A stretch of 64,000 nt of DNA from Oscillospiraceae bacterium (GTDB lineage Bacteria > Bacillota > Clostridia > Oscillospirales > Oscillospiraceae), in the NCBI GenBank assembly GCA_017519975.1, contig JAFWRM010000050.1, positions 62,001 through 126,000 on the forward strand, written 5' to 3'. The notes beneath the pieces are model-generated. The model did no database searches and was not told the origin of the DNA. It saw only the letters and a program-made list of their open reading frames with translations. Positions within the stretch are counted from its first letter, which is position 1, and each line of letters starts with the position of its first letter. The position numbers were made by a program, and so were the translations under genes. Positions 40,804 through 50,110 of this stretch are shown piece after piece.

Positions 40804-42663
40804 GTGTCCGAAACGGAATCAAGGGCGGAGGTCATGGAACGGCTGAGGGAGAAGGCGGGGAGCCTCCCCCTGAAGCCGGGGGTCTATCTGATGAAGGACA
40901 GGACCGGCGACGTGATCTACGTGGGCAAGGCGGTCCGGCTGAAAAACCGGGTGAGCAGCTATTTCCATGGAGCGCACAACGCCAAGACGGAAGCGATGGT
41001 CGCCAAGGTGGAGGACTTTGACGTGATCGTGGCGTCTTCGGAATTCGAAGCGCTGGTGCTGGAGAATTCCCTGATCAAGCACCACATGCCCCATTACAAC
41101 ATCCTTCTGAAGGACGACAGGGGCTATCCGTTCATACGGGTCGACATGAGGGAGGAGTATCCTTCTTTCTCCGTGGTGAACCGCATCGCGGACGACGGGG
41201 CGGATTACTACGGCCCCTACGGAGGGAGGGGCACCACGTTCCGGGCCATCGACGCGGTGTCAAAGGCTCTGAAGCTGCCCACCTGCGGCAGAAAGTTCCC
41301 GAGGGATATCGGAAAGAGCCGCCCATGCCTGAATTATCATATGGGAGCCTGCAGCGGCTACTGCAGGAAGGACGCTTCACGGGAGGATTACCGCGCCGGC
41401 ATGGAGACGGCGGTCCGGCTGCTTGCGGGAAAGACGGAACAGCTCGTAAAGGAGCTGACGGAACAGATGGAACGCGACGCCGGGGAACTGCGATTCGAGA
41501 TGGCGGCGGAGAAGAGAGACCGGATCCGCGCGATCACGGCGCTGAAGGCGACGCAGCGGGTGGTGGCCGGCGGGTTTGCGGATACCGACGCCGTGGGCCT
41601 CTATCTGGGAGCGGCGAAAAGCTGTTTCGCCGTGCTCCATTACATCGGCGGCGATCTGCTGGACAAGGACTATGAGATCATCCCCACGCCGCTGGAAGAC
41701 CGTCCGGAGGCGCTGGCCGCTCTTCTGGCCGGGTATTATCAGCGGAGGGGCAGCGTGCCGAGATCCATCCTTCTGCCGTGCCGGCCGGCGGGAATGGAAG
41801 CGCTGGAGCAGCTGCTGGGGAAACTGGGAAAGACGAAGCTGTCCGTGCCTCAGAGAGGTGAGCTGGCCCGGCTGGCGGAGACGGCGGAGGTGAACGCCGC
41901 GGAGGAAGCGGAACGCGTCAGCACCCGCGAGGAAAAGCAGCTGAAGGTGCTGGAATGGCTCCGGGACGCGCTGCGGCTGCCGGCTCTGCCGGAGAGGATC
42001 GAGGCGTTCGATATTTCGAATACAGGCAACGACAATATCGTGGCCGGCATGACGGTATTCGTTCACGCGAAGCCGAAAAAAGGGGAATACCGCAGATTCC
42101 GGATGAAAACGGTATCCGGACAGGACGACTACGGCAGCATGCGCGAGGCCGTCACCCGGCGGTTCCGAAGATTTCTGGACGGGGACGAGCATTTCGGGGA
42201 TCTGCCCGATCTGCTTCTGATCGACGGCGGAGCCGTGCACGCGGCCGCTGCTGCGGACGTGCTGAGAGAGCTTGAACTCAGCGTGCCCGTTTTCGGCATG
42301 GTCAAGGATGACCGCCACCGCACCCGGGCCCTGACGGCTCCGGACGGGGGCGAGATCGGCATTTCGGCCAATCCTGCCGTGTTCTCGTTCATCGGAACGA
42401 TCCAGGAGGAGACCCACCGCTGCGCCATAGAGTATCAGCGTTTTCTCCAGCGGGGAGGAACGTCCTATTCGGAACTCGACGGGATCCGCGGCGTAGGCCT
42501 GAAACGGAAGCAGGCGCTGCTGAAAGCCTTTGGAAGCCTGAAAGCCATCGCGGCGGCAGATCGGGTAAAATTGGAAGAAGTGGTGGATAAGAGAACGGCA
42601 ATGGCGGTTTTTGACCACTTTCACGGGGAAAAACAGGATAAAGTGGGGGATAAGAGCAGTTGA
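40804..42663 (+). CDS. uvrC: Excinuclease ABC subunit C
   Basis: 619 residues from a GTG start. N-terminal GIY-YIG nuclease (GVYLMKDRTGDVIYVGKAVR), a zinc-free cysteine cluster CLNYHMGACSGYC, the UVR motif region (ELRFEMAAEKRDRIRAI), the RNase H-like nuclease (AFDISNTGNDNIVAGMTVF, LLIDGG) and the C-terminal (HhH)2 domain (LDGIRGVGLKRKQALLKAFG). It makes both incisions in nucleotide excision repair with UvrA/UvrB. Confidence 0.96.
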   Translation: MSETESRAEVMERLREKAGSLPLKPGVYLMKDRTGDVIYVGKAVRLKNRVSSYFHGAHNAKTEAMVAKVEDFDVIVASSEFEALVLENSLIKHHMPHYNILLKDDRGYPFIRVDMREEYPSFSVVNRIADDGADYYGPYGGRGTTFRAIDAVSKALKLPTCGRKFPRDIGKSRPCLNYHMGACSGYCRKDASREDYRAGMETAVRLLAGKTEQLVKELTEQMERDAGELRFEMAAEKRDRIRAITALKATQRVVAGGFADTDAVGLYLGAAKSCFAVLHYIGGDLLDKDYEIIPTPLEDRPEALAALLAGYYQRRGSVPRSILLPCRPAGMEALEQLLGKLGKTKLSVPQRGELARLAETAEVNAAEEAERVSTREEKQLKVLEWLRDALRLPALPERIEAFDISNTGNDNIVAGMTVFVHAKPKKGEYRRFRMKTVSGQDDYGSMREAVTRRFRRFLDGDEHFGDLPDLLLIDGGAVHAAAAADVLRELELSVPVFGMVKDDRHRTRALTAPDGGEIGISANPAVFSFIGTIQEETHRCAIEYQRFLQRGGTSYSELDGIRGVGLKRKQALLKAFGSLKAIAAADRVKLEEVVDKRTAMAVFDHFHGEKQDKVGDKSS

Positions 42664-43208
42664 GAGTGATCAGCGGAACGGCGAGAGGGTGCCGCCTGAA
42701 GGAGCCGAAGGGGCGGGACATCCGCCCTACGACGGATAAAGTGAAGGAGTCGCTTTTCAACATCATCCAGTTTGACGTCGAGGGGAGCCGGGTGCTGGAC
42801 ATGTTCGCCGGAACAGGTCAGCTGGGGATCGAGGCTCTGAGCCGCGGGGCCGCCGAGGCCGTGTTCATCGACGCCGCTCCCGCGGCCGCGGCGATCGTAC
42901 GGGAAAACCTGCGCCTTGCCGGCGTGGAGGATCGGGCGAGAGTCGTGACGGGCGACAGCCTGACCGCGATCCGCGGACTGGCCCCCTTCGATATCGTTTT
43001 TCTGGATCCTCCCTATTCCCAAGGCCTTCTTGAACGGGCGCTGACGGCCATAAATGAGTTTGACATCCTGCGGGAGGATGGTATAATAATATGCGAATTG
43101 CCGACGGAAGATCCCGTCCCGGACGCCCCCGGCGGGTGCCGCAGGGGAAGGGAGTACCGTTACGGGAAGATCCGCCTTGCGGTTTATTTCAGGGAGGAAC
43201 AGCAATGA
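42660..43208 (+). CDS. rsmD: 16S rRNA (guanine966-N2)-methyltransferase
   Basis: 182 residues; the start is TTG overlapping the uvrC stop (TTGA), and the encoded MRVISGTARG is the normal family N-terminus, so the rare start is credible. SAM-binding VLDMFAGTGQLGIEALSRG (about 41-59) and the catalytic DPPY in VFLDPPYSQG are present. It overlaps coaD by four bases, a widely conserved pair. Confidence 0.94.
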   Translation: MRVISGTARGCRLKEPKGRDIRPTTDKVKESLFNIIQFDVEGSRVLDMFAGTGQLGIEALSRGAAEAVFIDAAPAAAAIVRENLRLAGVEDRARVVTGDSLTAIRGLAPFDIVFLDPPYSQGLLERALTAINEFDILREDGIIICELPTEDPVPDAPGGCRRGREYRYGKIRLAVYFREEQQ

Positions 43209-43684
43209 AGATCGCGGTCTATCCGGGCAGCTTCGACCCGGTCACTCTCGGCCATGTGAACATCATCGAACGGGCTGCGGCGATCTTCGACAGGGTGTAT
43301 GTCTGCGTGATGGTCAATTCCGAAAAGAACCCGAAGTTCACCCAGGAGGAACGGGCGGACATGATCCGGCGTTCCACGGCCTATCTGCCCAACGTGGTGG
43401 TTGAGACCGCCGAAGGGCTTCTGGTCGATTATGCGGAATCCCGCGGTGCCTGCGCCATCGTGAAGGGGCTGAGAGCCGTATCGGATTTCGATTCGGAGTT
43501 CCAGATGGCTCTTGCCAACAAGAAGCTGAATCCCGCCATTGAGACCATGTTTCTGGCTTCCAGTGAAAAATATACCTATCTTAGCTCGACCGTTGCCAGA
43601 GAAATGGCAAAATACGGAGCCGACCTCAGCGATTCCCTCCCGGCGGAGATCATCGACGAGGTCTCGGCAAAGCTGAAGAGATGA
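43205..43684 (+). CDS. coaD: Phosphopantetheine adenylyltransferase
   Basis: 159 residues. Nucleotidyltransferase motif YPGSFDPVTLGHVNII (about 5-20), KGLRAVSDFDSEFQMA and YLSSTVAREMAKYG. It catalyses the penultimate step of coenzyme A synthesis, feeding the CoA used by acetyl-CoA synthase. The ATG at 43205 overlaps the rsmD stop. Confidence 0.96.
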   Translation: MKIAVYPGSFDPVTLGHVNIIERAAAIFDRVYVCVMVNSEKNPKFTQEERADMIRRSTAYLPNVVVETAEGLLVDYAESRGACAIVKGLRAVSDFDSEFQMALANKKLNPAIETMFLASSEKYTYLSSTVAREMAKYGADLSDSLPAEIIDEVSAKLKR

Positions 43685-43729
43685 ACGCGCGGCCGGAAAA
43701 CGGGCCGCATGGCAGAATGGAGTGTTATC

Positions 43730-44230
43730 ATGGGAAATGACGTACAGGAACTGCTCGAGGTATTGAGCACCATGCTCCGCGAGGCGCGCAGCGTGCCGCT
43801 GAGCAGTGACAAGTGCATGGTGGAGCGGGAGAAGGCTCTGGACATGCTGGACAGCATCAAGGCCCAGCTCCCTTCTGAAATGGCTGAGGCGAGACGGCTG
43901 GTGGACGCCCGCAGCGAATTCATAGCCAACGCCAAGCGCGAGGCGGAAAACATCCGTCACGCCGCGGAAGAGCGCGCCAAGCAGATGGTGAATGAGCAGG
44001 AGATCTACCGCACGGCCCGGGAAAAGAGCACGGAGCTCATGGAGAAGACCCAGAAGAGCACGGAAGAGCTGAAGCGGGCCGCGAACGAATACATCGATGA
44101 GATGCTCCGTCGGACGGAGGAGGCCATCTCACGGACGCTGGACGATACGAGACAGTCCAGAGCGGGATTCCGAAGGGCGATCGGTTCCACCGCGAAAGAG
44201 CCCGTCGTTCCTGAAGACATCGACGAATGA
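43730..44230 (+). CDS. Coiled-coil protein of unknown function
   Basis: 166 residues, almost entirely helical with heptad-like Glu/Lys/Arg/Ala repeats (SEFIANAKREAENIRHAAEE, then KSTELMEKTQKSTEELKRAA). No signal or membrane segment. Similar helical proteins follow coaD in many Clostridia and are sometimes labelled ATPase or DivIVA-like without proof. The ATG at 43730 follows GGAG; an earlier ATG at 43709 lacks a good RBS. Ends the uvrC-rsmD-coaD operon with a terminator. Confidence 0.75.
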   Translation: MGNDVQELLEVLSTMLREARSVPLSSDKCMVEREKALDMLDSIKAQLPSEMAEARRLVDARSEFIANAKREAENIRHAAEERAKQMVNEQEIYRTAREKSTELMEKTQKSTEELKRAANEYIDEMLRRTEEAISRTLDDTRQSRAGFRRAIGSTAKEPVVPEDIDE

Positions 44231-44255
44231 CGGTCAGAGAATAACTGCGTGCCAC

Positions 44256-44295
44256 AACGGCGCGGTTCCCATGGGGAGCCGCGCCGTTTTTTTTT
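44256..44295 (+). terminator. Strong intrinsic terminator
   Basis: ACGGCGCGGTTCCC and GGGAGCCGCGCCGT followed by nine T. Confidence 0.92.
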
Positions 44296-44340
44296 CGCCT
44301 GTTTTCCGGAAAAATCTTATTTTTTTTTGGAAAAACCCTA

Positions 44341-44369
44341 TTGCGTTTTATGTAACCCTTCTGTATAAT
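44341..44369 (+). promoter_or_regulatory. Promoter of the division/cell-wall cluster
   Basis: -35 TTGCGT (44341-44346), 17-bp spacer, consensus -10 TATAAT (44364-44369). Confidence 0.8.
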
Positions 44370-44371
44370 GA

Positions 44372-44396
44372 TGGCGTCCGGTGGGGAAATGTGGTG
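44372..44396 (+). promoter_or_regulatory. MraZ-type operator: three TGGNG repeats with 10-bp period
   Basis: TGGCG (44372), TGGGG (44382) and TGGTG (44392) recur exactly every ten bases just downstream of the -10 box. MraZ is known to bind such TGGGN-type direct repeats and repress its own promoter. Confidence 0.7.
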
Positions 44397-44445
44397 TAAA
44401 GTGCATTAAAATCCCACACTTTGAGAGAGCAGGAGAGGTGAGACC

Positions 44446-44862
44446 ATGACAGGCGTATATCAGCATTCACTGGATGCCAAGGGGCGTCTGTTTATTCCCG
44501 CCAGCCTGCGGGAAAAACTCGGACAGAGCTTTTACGTCACGGTTTCACCGGAACACTGCCTGTCGGGATATCCGATGGAAAAGTGGAATCGGCTGAAGGA
44601 AAAATACGAGGCAATGTCCTATAAAGACCGTAAAAAGATACGGTCTGTTTTTTCTCATGCGGCTCAGTGTGATCTGGACGCCCAGGGAAGGATCCTGCTC
44701 CCGATGCAGCTTCGCGAGTTCGCGGGCCTGAAGAAGAACGTCTCCGTCGTGGGCGTAGGCGTGAACATTGAGATCTGGGACGCCGACGAATGGGCGAAAG
44801 TTGACCGTGAGGAGACCACGCCGGAATCTCTGGCCGAAGCGTTTGAGGAGCTGGATTTCTGA
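44446..44862 (+). CDS. mraZ: Transcriptional regulator MraZ
   Basis: 138 residues with two AbrB-like SpoVT/MraZ half-domains (YQHSLDAKGRLFIPASLREK and CDLDAQGRILLPMQLREFAG), the conserved D-x-K/Q-GR pairs. It forms a ring that represses the dcw promoter. First gene of the cluster; its stop overlaps rsmH by one base. Confidence 0.96.
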   Translation: MTGVYQHSLDAKGRLFIPASLREKLGQSFYVTVSPEHCLSGYPMEKWNRLKEKYEAMSYKDRKKIRSVFSHAAQCDLDAQGRILLPMQLREFAGLKKNVSVVGVGVNIEIWDADEWAKVDREETTPESLAEAFEELDF

Positions 44863-45788
44863 TGCAGCACGTACCGGTCATGCTGCGGGAGTGCATCGAG
44901 GGCCTTTCCATCCGGCCCGACGGGATCTACCTGGACGGGACGCTGGGCAGAGGGGGCCACTCGGAGGCGATCGCCCGCCGGCTGACGGAGGGAAGACTGA
45001 TCGGCATAGACAGAGACCCGCAGGCCATCGAAGAGGCCGGGGCGAGGCTGGCTCCCTTTGGAGAGAGAGTCGCGCTGGTGCACGGCAGATTTTCCGACCT
45101 GAAACGGATCCTGAAGGAACTCGGGGTCGACGCGGTGGATGGGATGCTGTTCGATCTGGGCGTTTCCTCTCCGCAGCTTGACGACGGTTCACGCGGCTTT
45201 TCCTACAGAACTGACGCGCCGCTGGACATGCGAATGGATCCCGGCGCCGGCCTGACGGCGTTTGACATCGTCAACGGCTGGCCGGCGGACAGATTGAAGA
45301 AGATCTTCTATGAATACGGCGAGGAAAGATACGCGCCGGCCGTGGCCGCCGCGATCTGCAGAAGCCGGCAGGAAGGGCCGATCGAGACGACGCTCCAGCT
45401 GGCCGACATCATACGCGGGGCGATGCCCGCCTCCGCTCTGAGAGAAAAGCAGCATCCGGCCAAACGGACCTTTCAGGCGATACGGATCGCGGTGAACGAT
45501 GAGCTGACGGAACTGTCGGAAATGATGGCCGCCGCGCCGGATCTGCTGAAAACGGGCGGGCGGCTGTGCGTGATCAGCTTTCACTCGCTGGAGGACAGGA
45601 TCGTGAAGAACGCGATCGCATCCCGGGAAAGGGGATGCACCTGCCCGAGAGAATTTCCCGTATGCGTCTGCGGGTTCAAACAGACGCTGCGGGCCGTAAC
45701 GCGCCGCCCGATACAGCCGACGGCAGAGGAAACGGAGAGAAATCCACGGGCGAGAAGCGCCAGACTGCGGATCGCTGAACGGGTGTGA
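44862..45788 (+). CDS. rsmH: 16S rRNA (cytosine1402-N4)-methyltransferase
   Basis: 308 residues. N-terminal HVPVMLRECIEGL, SAM motif YLDGTLGRGGHSEAIARRL, and FDLGVSSPQLDD, GFSYRTDAPLDMRMDP and FHSLEDRIVKN, all MraW hallmarks. Normal length. Confidence 0.96.
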   Translation: MQHVPVMLRECIEGLSIRPDGIYLDGTLGRGGHSEAIARRLTEGRLIGIDRDPQAIEEAGARLAPFGERVALVHGRFSDLKRILKELGVDAVDGMLFDLGVSSPQLDDGSRGFSYRTDAPLDMRMDPGAGLTAFDIVNGWPADRLKKIFYEYGEERYAPAVAAAICRSRQEGPIETTLQLADIIRGAMPASALREKQHPAKRTFQAIRIAVNDELTELSEMMAAAPDLLKTGGRLCVISFHSLEDRIVKNAIASRERGCTCPREFPVCVCGFKQTLRAVTRRPIQPTAEETERNPRARSARLRIAERV

Positions 45789-45804
45789 CAGGAAGGTGAA
45801 CGAA

Positions 45805-46302
45805 GTGGCGGAAGACGTTCGTTACAAAAACGCAGAACTATATAACGGAAACGCCGCTTACGAAGTAGCATGGCAGGAGGAAGAGCAGCAGACCTCACAG
45901 CCGCAGCGGCGCAGGGCCGCCCGACGCAGCCTGCATCGTCGGTACGGTCTGTCGATCACCGCGGTGCTGGGCGTGATCGTGGTGGCCGCCATGGTCGTGC
46001 TCACCCTCATGTCCTATGCGGGGTATACCTCCGCCGCGGCGGAGGCGATCGCCGTACGCAGTCAGGTGGAAGAGCTGGAGGACGCCAACCGGAAGCTGAC
46101 GGTGGCCTATGAAGCGGCCTTTGACATGAACGAGATCAAGGAATACGCGCAGACGGCGCTGGGAATGGGGCAGCCTGCCGCGGACCAGACCGGATACGTG
46201 AAGCTGGAAGCGCAGGACAGCGTCGCCATCTGTTCCCAGGACGGAGGAGATTCCGTCCTGTCGGGGATCACGGCGATGATCGCGGCAGCGATAGGAAGAT
46301 GA
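45805..46302 (+). CDS. ftsL: FtsL-like cell division protein
   Basis: 165 residues from a GTG with AGGAAGG seven bases upstream (an earlier GTG at 45796 is too close to it). Cytoplasmic basic N-terminus (RRRAARRSLHRR), one membrane segment (ITAVLGVIVVAAMVVLTLMS, about 51-70) and an extracytoplasmic coiled coil (AIAVRSQVEELEDANRKL). FtsL sequences diverge quickly; the call rests on topology and the position between rsmH and the PBP2 gene. Confidence 0.8.
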   Translation: MAEDVRYKNAELYNGNAAYEVAWQEEEQQTSQPQRRRAARRSLHRRYGLSITAVLGVIVVAAMVVLTLMSYAGYTSAAAEAIAVRSQVEELEDANRKLTVAYEAAFDMNEIKEYAQTALGMGQPAADQTGYVKLEAQDSVAICSQDGGDSVLSGITAMIAAAIGR

Positions 46303-46329
46303 TCGGACGATCCTCCATGGGGAGACAGG

Positions 46330-48624
46330 ATGAGGAACGACAACGGTAGAAAAAGAAGCCGCCCTCGTGAGCGGCGGGATAAATGGTTCAACAGCCGCAC
46401 ACTGATACTGATGGCAGCGTGCGGCATAGTTGCGTTTGGCATCCTCGTGGCCAGGCTGTATTATCTGCAGATCGTACGCCACGAGGATTATCAGCGGCAG
46501 GCCGCTTCACAGCAGAGTTCCGTGGAAACGGAGGTCGCCCAGAGAGGCAGCATCCTGGACCGAAACGGCAATTCCCTTGCCGTCAGCTCCTCTGCCTACA
46601 ACGTTTTCGTCAGCCCCTACGAGTGCCGGGAAAACAAGGAGGATGCCGCCGCTGTTTCCGCCGCGCTGGCTGAGATCCTGGGCATGGAGTACGAAGAGAT
46701 ATACGCCAGGTTCGATAAGAAGGATTCCTGGTACGAGATGCTGAAAAAGCAGGTGGATGAAGAAACGGCGGAAAAAGTGCGGGAACTGATCCGGAACGGT
46801 GATGAGCCGAGCCTGACGTCGGTCCATCTGGAGGATTCCTCCATCCGTTCCTACCCGTACGACCGGCTGGCCTGTCATGTGATCGGCTTTGTGGGAAGTG
46901 AGAACAGGGGCCTTGAGGGTACGGAGGCCATGTACGACCGGTATCTGACCGGTTCTGTCGGGAAAACGGTCACGCTGGTCAACGGCTGGGGCGGACAGAT
47001 GATGTCCACGGCCTTTGAGGATTACAGCATCGGACGGAACGGAGACAACGTAAAGCTGACCATCGACGTGACCGTTCAGAGCATCGTGGAAGAATACCTT
47101 CAGCAGGCGATCGAGATCAACGACGTTCTCAACGGCGCCGCCTGCATCGCCATGGATCCCCATACCGGAGAGGTGCTGGCCATGGCGAGCTACGGGAATT
47201 ACGATCCCAACGACTATCTGACGCTGTCGGAGCCGGTGCAGGAGACCGTGGACGCCATTGAGGATGAGGAGCAGCGAAACCGGGCGACGACGGAAGCATT
47301 GTACCGGCAATGGAGGAACAAGGCCCTGTCCGATACGTATGAGCCCGGATCGGTGTTTAAAACGGTCACGCTGGCCATGGCGCTGGAGGAAGGGCTGGTG
47401 ACGGAGGAGGATACCTTCTACTGCGGAGGCTCCGTCACGGTGCGCGGGCGTGAGGAGCCCATCCTGTGCTGGCTGCACAGCGGGCACGGCACGCAGACGC
47501 TGGCCCAGGCGACCCAGAATTCCTGCAACTGCGCCTTTGTGGACATCGGCGCCAGGGTCGGAGCGGAAAAGTTCTACGAATACGTCGACAGCTTCGGGCT
47601 GTTTGACGAAACGAATATCGATCTGGCCGGAGAAGGCGACAGCATCTGGTGGAGCACGGACGTGTTCACCGACGAGTCCAATAAATCACAGCTGGCCGCG
47701 GCCTCGTTCGGACAGACCTTCACTGTGACGCCCATACAGATGATCACGGCGATCTCCGCCTGCTGCAACGGCGGCTACCTGATGCAGCCGTACGTCGTGA
47801 GCAGCGTGGAAGACGGCGAGGGAAATACCGTGCTGCTGAACGAACCGGTCGTCCGGCGTCAGGTCATCAGCAACGAGACGTCCGCCACCGTCAACCGCAT
47901 TCTGGAATCCGTCGTGACCTACGGAGGCGGAAGCAACGCCTACGTGGCCGGATACCATATTGCCGGCAAGACGGGCACGTCGGAGAAGGTTACGGAGAAT
48001 CTGACGGCGGATTACAGAGAATATGTGGTATCCTTCTGCGGCTACGCGCCGGCGGAAGATCCGCAGGTGGTGGTCCTGCTGCTGCTGGATACGCCCAGCC
48101 ACAGAACGGGCCGCTATATCAGCGGAGCGAACATGGCGGCGCCCGTGGTCGGGAAAATACTGTCCCGCGTGCTCGACTACATGGGATACGAACCGGATTA
48201 TTCGGAACAGGATCTGGCCGTGGCGGACGTGCCCGTGCCGAATCTGTCCGGATGGGGGCAGAACGACGCCGTCAGCGCGCTGACCTATGAAAAGCTCGAT
48301 TATGAATTCGTCGGCAGCGGATCTTCCGTCACCGCTCAGTGTCCGGAACCGTGGACGGTGATCGCCGCGGGCTCGAAGGTGATCCTGTATCTGGGAGAGG
48401 AACCGGAAGCGGAGGAAGTGGTGGTGCCCAACATCAGCGGGCTGAGCTACCCCGAGGCCGTCCGGCGGCTGGGAAGCTCCGGGCTGTACGCACGCAAGGC
48501 GTCCGGCGTGTCCGGAGCCGGCGCTGTCGTTGGCACGCAGTATACGGAAGCAGGGGCAAAGGTGCCCTTCGGTTCCGTAGTGGAAGTGGCGCTCATCGAG
48601 GCGTCCGGACAGGGAGAATACTGA
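46330..48624 (+). CDS. Class B penicillin-binding protein with PASTA domains (FtsI/SpoVD-like)
   Basis: 764 residues. One N-terminal membrane anchor (LILMAACGIVAFGILVARL), dimerisation domain (RGSILDRNGNSLAVS), transpeptidase with Ser341-x-x-Lys (SVFK), Ser398-Cys-Asn and Lys547-Thr-Gly. Two PASTA repeats follow (about 635-700 and 700-762; VPVPNLSGWGQNDAVSAL and VVPNISGLSYPEAVRRLG). It crosslinks septal peptidoglycan. In spore formers the PASTA-bearing copy is often SpoVD; whether this is SpoVD or the vegetative FtsI cannot be settled here. Confidence 0.93.
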   Translation: MRNDNGRKRSRPRERRDKWFNSRTLILMAACGIVAFGILVARLYYLQIVRHEDYQRQAASQQSSVETEVAQRGSILDRNGNSLAVSSSAYNVFVSPYECRENKEDAAAVSAALAEILGMEYEEIYARFDKKDSWYEMLKKQVDEETAEKVRELIRNGDEPSLTSVHLEDSSIRSYPYDRLACHVIGFVGSENRGLEGTEAMYDRYLTGSVGKTVTLVNGWGGQMMSTAFEDYSIGRNGDNVKLTIDVTVQSIVEEYLQQAIEINDVLNGAACIAMDPHTGEVLAMASYGNYDPNDYLTLSEPVQETVDAIEDEEQRNRATTEALYRQWRNKALSDTYEPGSVFKTVTLAMALEEGLVTEEDTFYCGGSVTVRGREEPILCWLHSGHGTQTLAQATQNSCNCAFVDIGARVGAEKFYEYVDSFGLFDETNIDLAGEGDSIWWSTDVFTDESNKSQLAAASFGQTFTVTPIQMITAISACCNGGYLMQPYVVSSVEDGEGNTVLLNEPVVRRQVISNETSATVNRILESVVTYGGGSNAYVAGYHIAGKTGTSEKVTENLTADYREYVVSFCGYAPAEDPQVVVLLLLDTPSHRTGRYISGANMAAPVVGKILSRVLDYMGYEPDYSEQDLAVADVPVPNLSGWGQNDAVSALTYEKLDYEFVGSGSSVTAQCPEPWTVIAAGSKVILYLGEEPEAEEVVVPNISGLSYPEAVRRLGSSGLYARKASGVSGAGAVVGTQYTEAGAKVPFGSVVEVALIEASGQGEY

Positions 48625-48640
48625 CAGAGGTGTAATAGAG

Positions 48641-50110
48641 ATGAAACTCTCGGAAATATTGAAGGACGTTCCCGTGGCGGAGTGGCATGCCGATCCGGAC
48701 ATGGAGATCACGGGCGTCGAGGCGGATTCCCGCCGGGTGAAGCCGGGGTGCCTGTTCGTCGCCGTGGTCGGATATGAGAGCGACGGTCACAGCTACATTC
48801 CCTCCGCGATGGAGAAGGGGGCGGCCTGCGTGCTGTGTTCCCGCGCGCCGGAGAAGGATATCCCCTATGTGCTCACGGAAAACACGCGCCGGGGCCTGGC
48901 GCTGACCGCGGCCAACCGGTACGGCCGTCCGGCGGAAAAGATGAAGATCGTCGGAGTTACGGGGACCAACGGGAAAACGACGACGACGAATCTGATCAAG
49001 ACCATACTGGAAAAGACCACCGGCAGGACGGTAGGCCTGGTAGGGACCAACGGCAACTATATCGGAAGCACGCCGCTGCCTGCGGAAAGAACGACGCCGG
49101 AATCCAACGAACTGCAGGAACTGTTTGCCCGCATGGCGGACGCGGGCTGCAGCTTTGTGGTAATGGAAGTGTCTTCCCACGCGCTGTTCCTTGACCGGGT
49201 GTACGGAGTGCCCTTCGAGGTGGGAGTATTCACCAACCTGACGGAGGATCATCTGGATTTTCACCGGACCATGGAGGAATACGGGAAAGCGAAGGCGATC
49301 CTGTTTTCCATGTGCCGTCGGGGAAGCGTGAACGCGGACGATCCGGCATGGAAGGTCATGGCGGAAAACGCCTCCTGTCCTCTGACGCGGACCGGAGCTG
49401 CCGGAGGCGATTACGACATGTGGGCGGAAGACGTAAGCCTGCACGACAGCGGGGTGGATTTCACCTTCCGCTGCGGGGAAGGCGCCTGGCCGGCTCACCT
49501 GGGGATACCCGGACGGTTTTCGGTTTATAACGCGCTGTCCGCGCTGTCGGCCGTGGTGCTCCTGGGCGTGGATCCCGGAGCTGCCGTGGAGGCGCTGGGG
49601 GAATGCGCCGGAGTCATGGGGCGCGCTGAAGTCGTACCCGGCGGCAAAGGGTATACGATGCTCATAGACTATGCCCATACGCCGGACGCGATGGAAAACA
49701 TCATCCGTACGGTAAGAGGCTTTGCCCGGGGACGGGTAGTCACGCTGTTCGGATGCGGCGGAGACAGGGACCGTACCAAGCGCCCGATCATGGGCAGGAT
49801 CGCCGCGGATCTGTCGGATTTCGTTATCGTGACGTCCGATAACCCCCGCACGGAGCAGCCGGACGCCATTATCCGTGATATTCTGGCGGGAATGACGCAT
49901 ACGTCCACCCCCTACGTGGTGATAGAGAACCGCAGAGAAGCCATCTTCTGGGCCGTAGCTCACGCTCAGCCGGGGGACGTGGTGATTTTTGCCGGCAAGG
50001 GGCACGAGACGTATCAGATCATTGGAAAGACCAAGAACCACTTCGATGAAAGAGAAGTGATCCGCGACGCGCTGGCGGCGCTGGAAAGAAAGGAGGGGAA
50101 CGACGCATGA
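48641..50110 (+). CDS. murE: UDP-MurNAc-tripeptide ligase MurE (meso-diaminopimelate type)
   Basis: 489 residues. ATP-binding GVTGTNGKTTTTNLIK (about 107-122), catalytic lysine region, and Asp400-Asn-Pro-Arg in TSDNPRTEQP, the signature for meso-diaminopimelate addition. The next gene, mraY, starts within its stop (ATGA); murF, normally between them, is absent. Confidence 0.96.
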   Translation: MKLSEILKDVPVAEWHADPDMEITGVEADSRRVKPGCLFVAVVGYESDGHSYIPSAMEKGAACVLCSRAPEKDIPYVLTENTRRGLALTAANRYGRPAEKMKIVGVTGTNGKTTTTNLIKTILEKTTGRTVGLVGTNGNYIGSTPLPAERTTPESNELQELFARMADAGCSFVVMEVSSHALFLDRVYGVPFEVGVFTNLTEDHLDFHRTMEEYGKAKAILFSMCRRGSVNADDPAWKVMAENASCPLTRTGAAGGDYDMWAEDVSLHDSGVDFTFRCGEGAWPAHLGIPGRFSVYNALSALSAVVLLGVDPGAAVEALGECAGVMGRAEVVPGGKGYTMLIDYAHTPDAMENIIRTVRGFARGRVVTLFGCGGDRDRTKRPIMGRIAADLSDFVIVTSDNPRTEQPDAIIRDILAGMTHTSTPYVVIENRREAIFWAVAHAQPGDVVIFAGKGHETYQIIGKTKNHFDEREVIRDALAALERKEGNDA

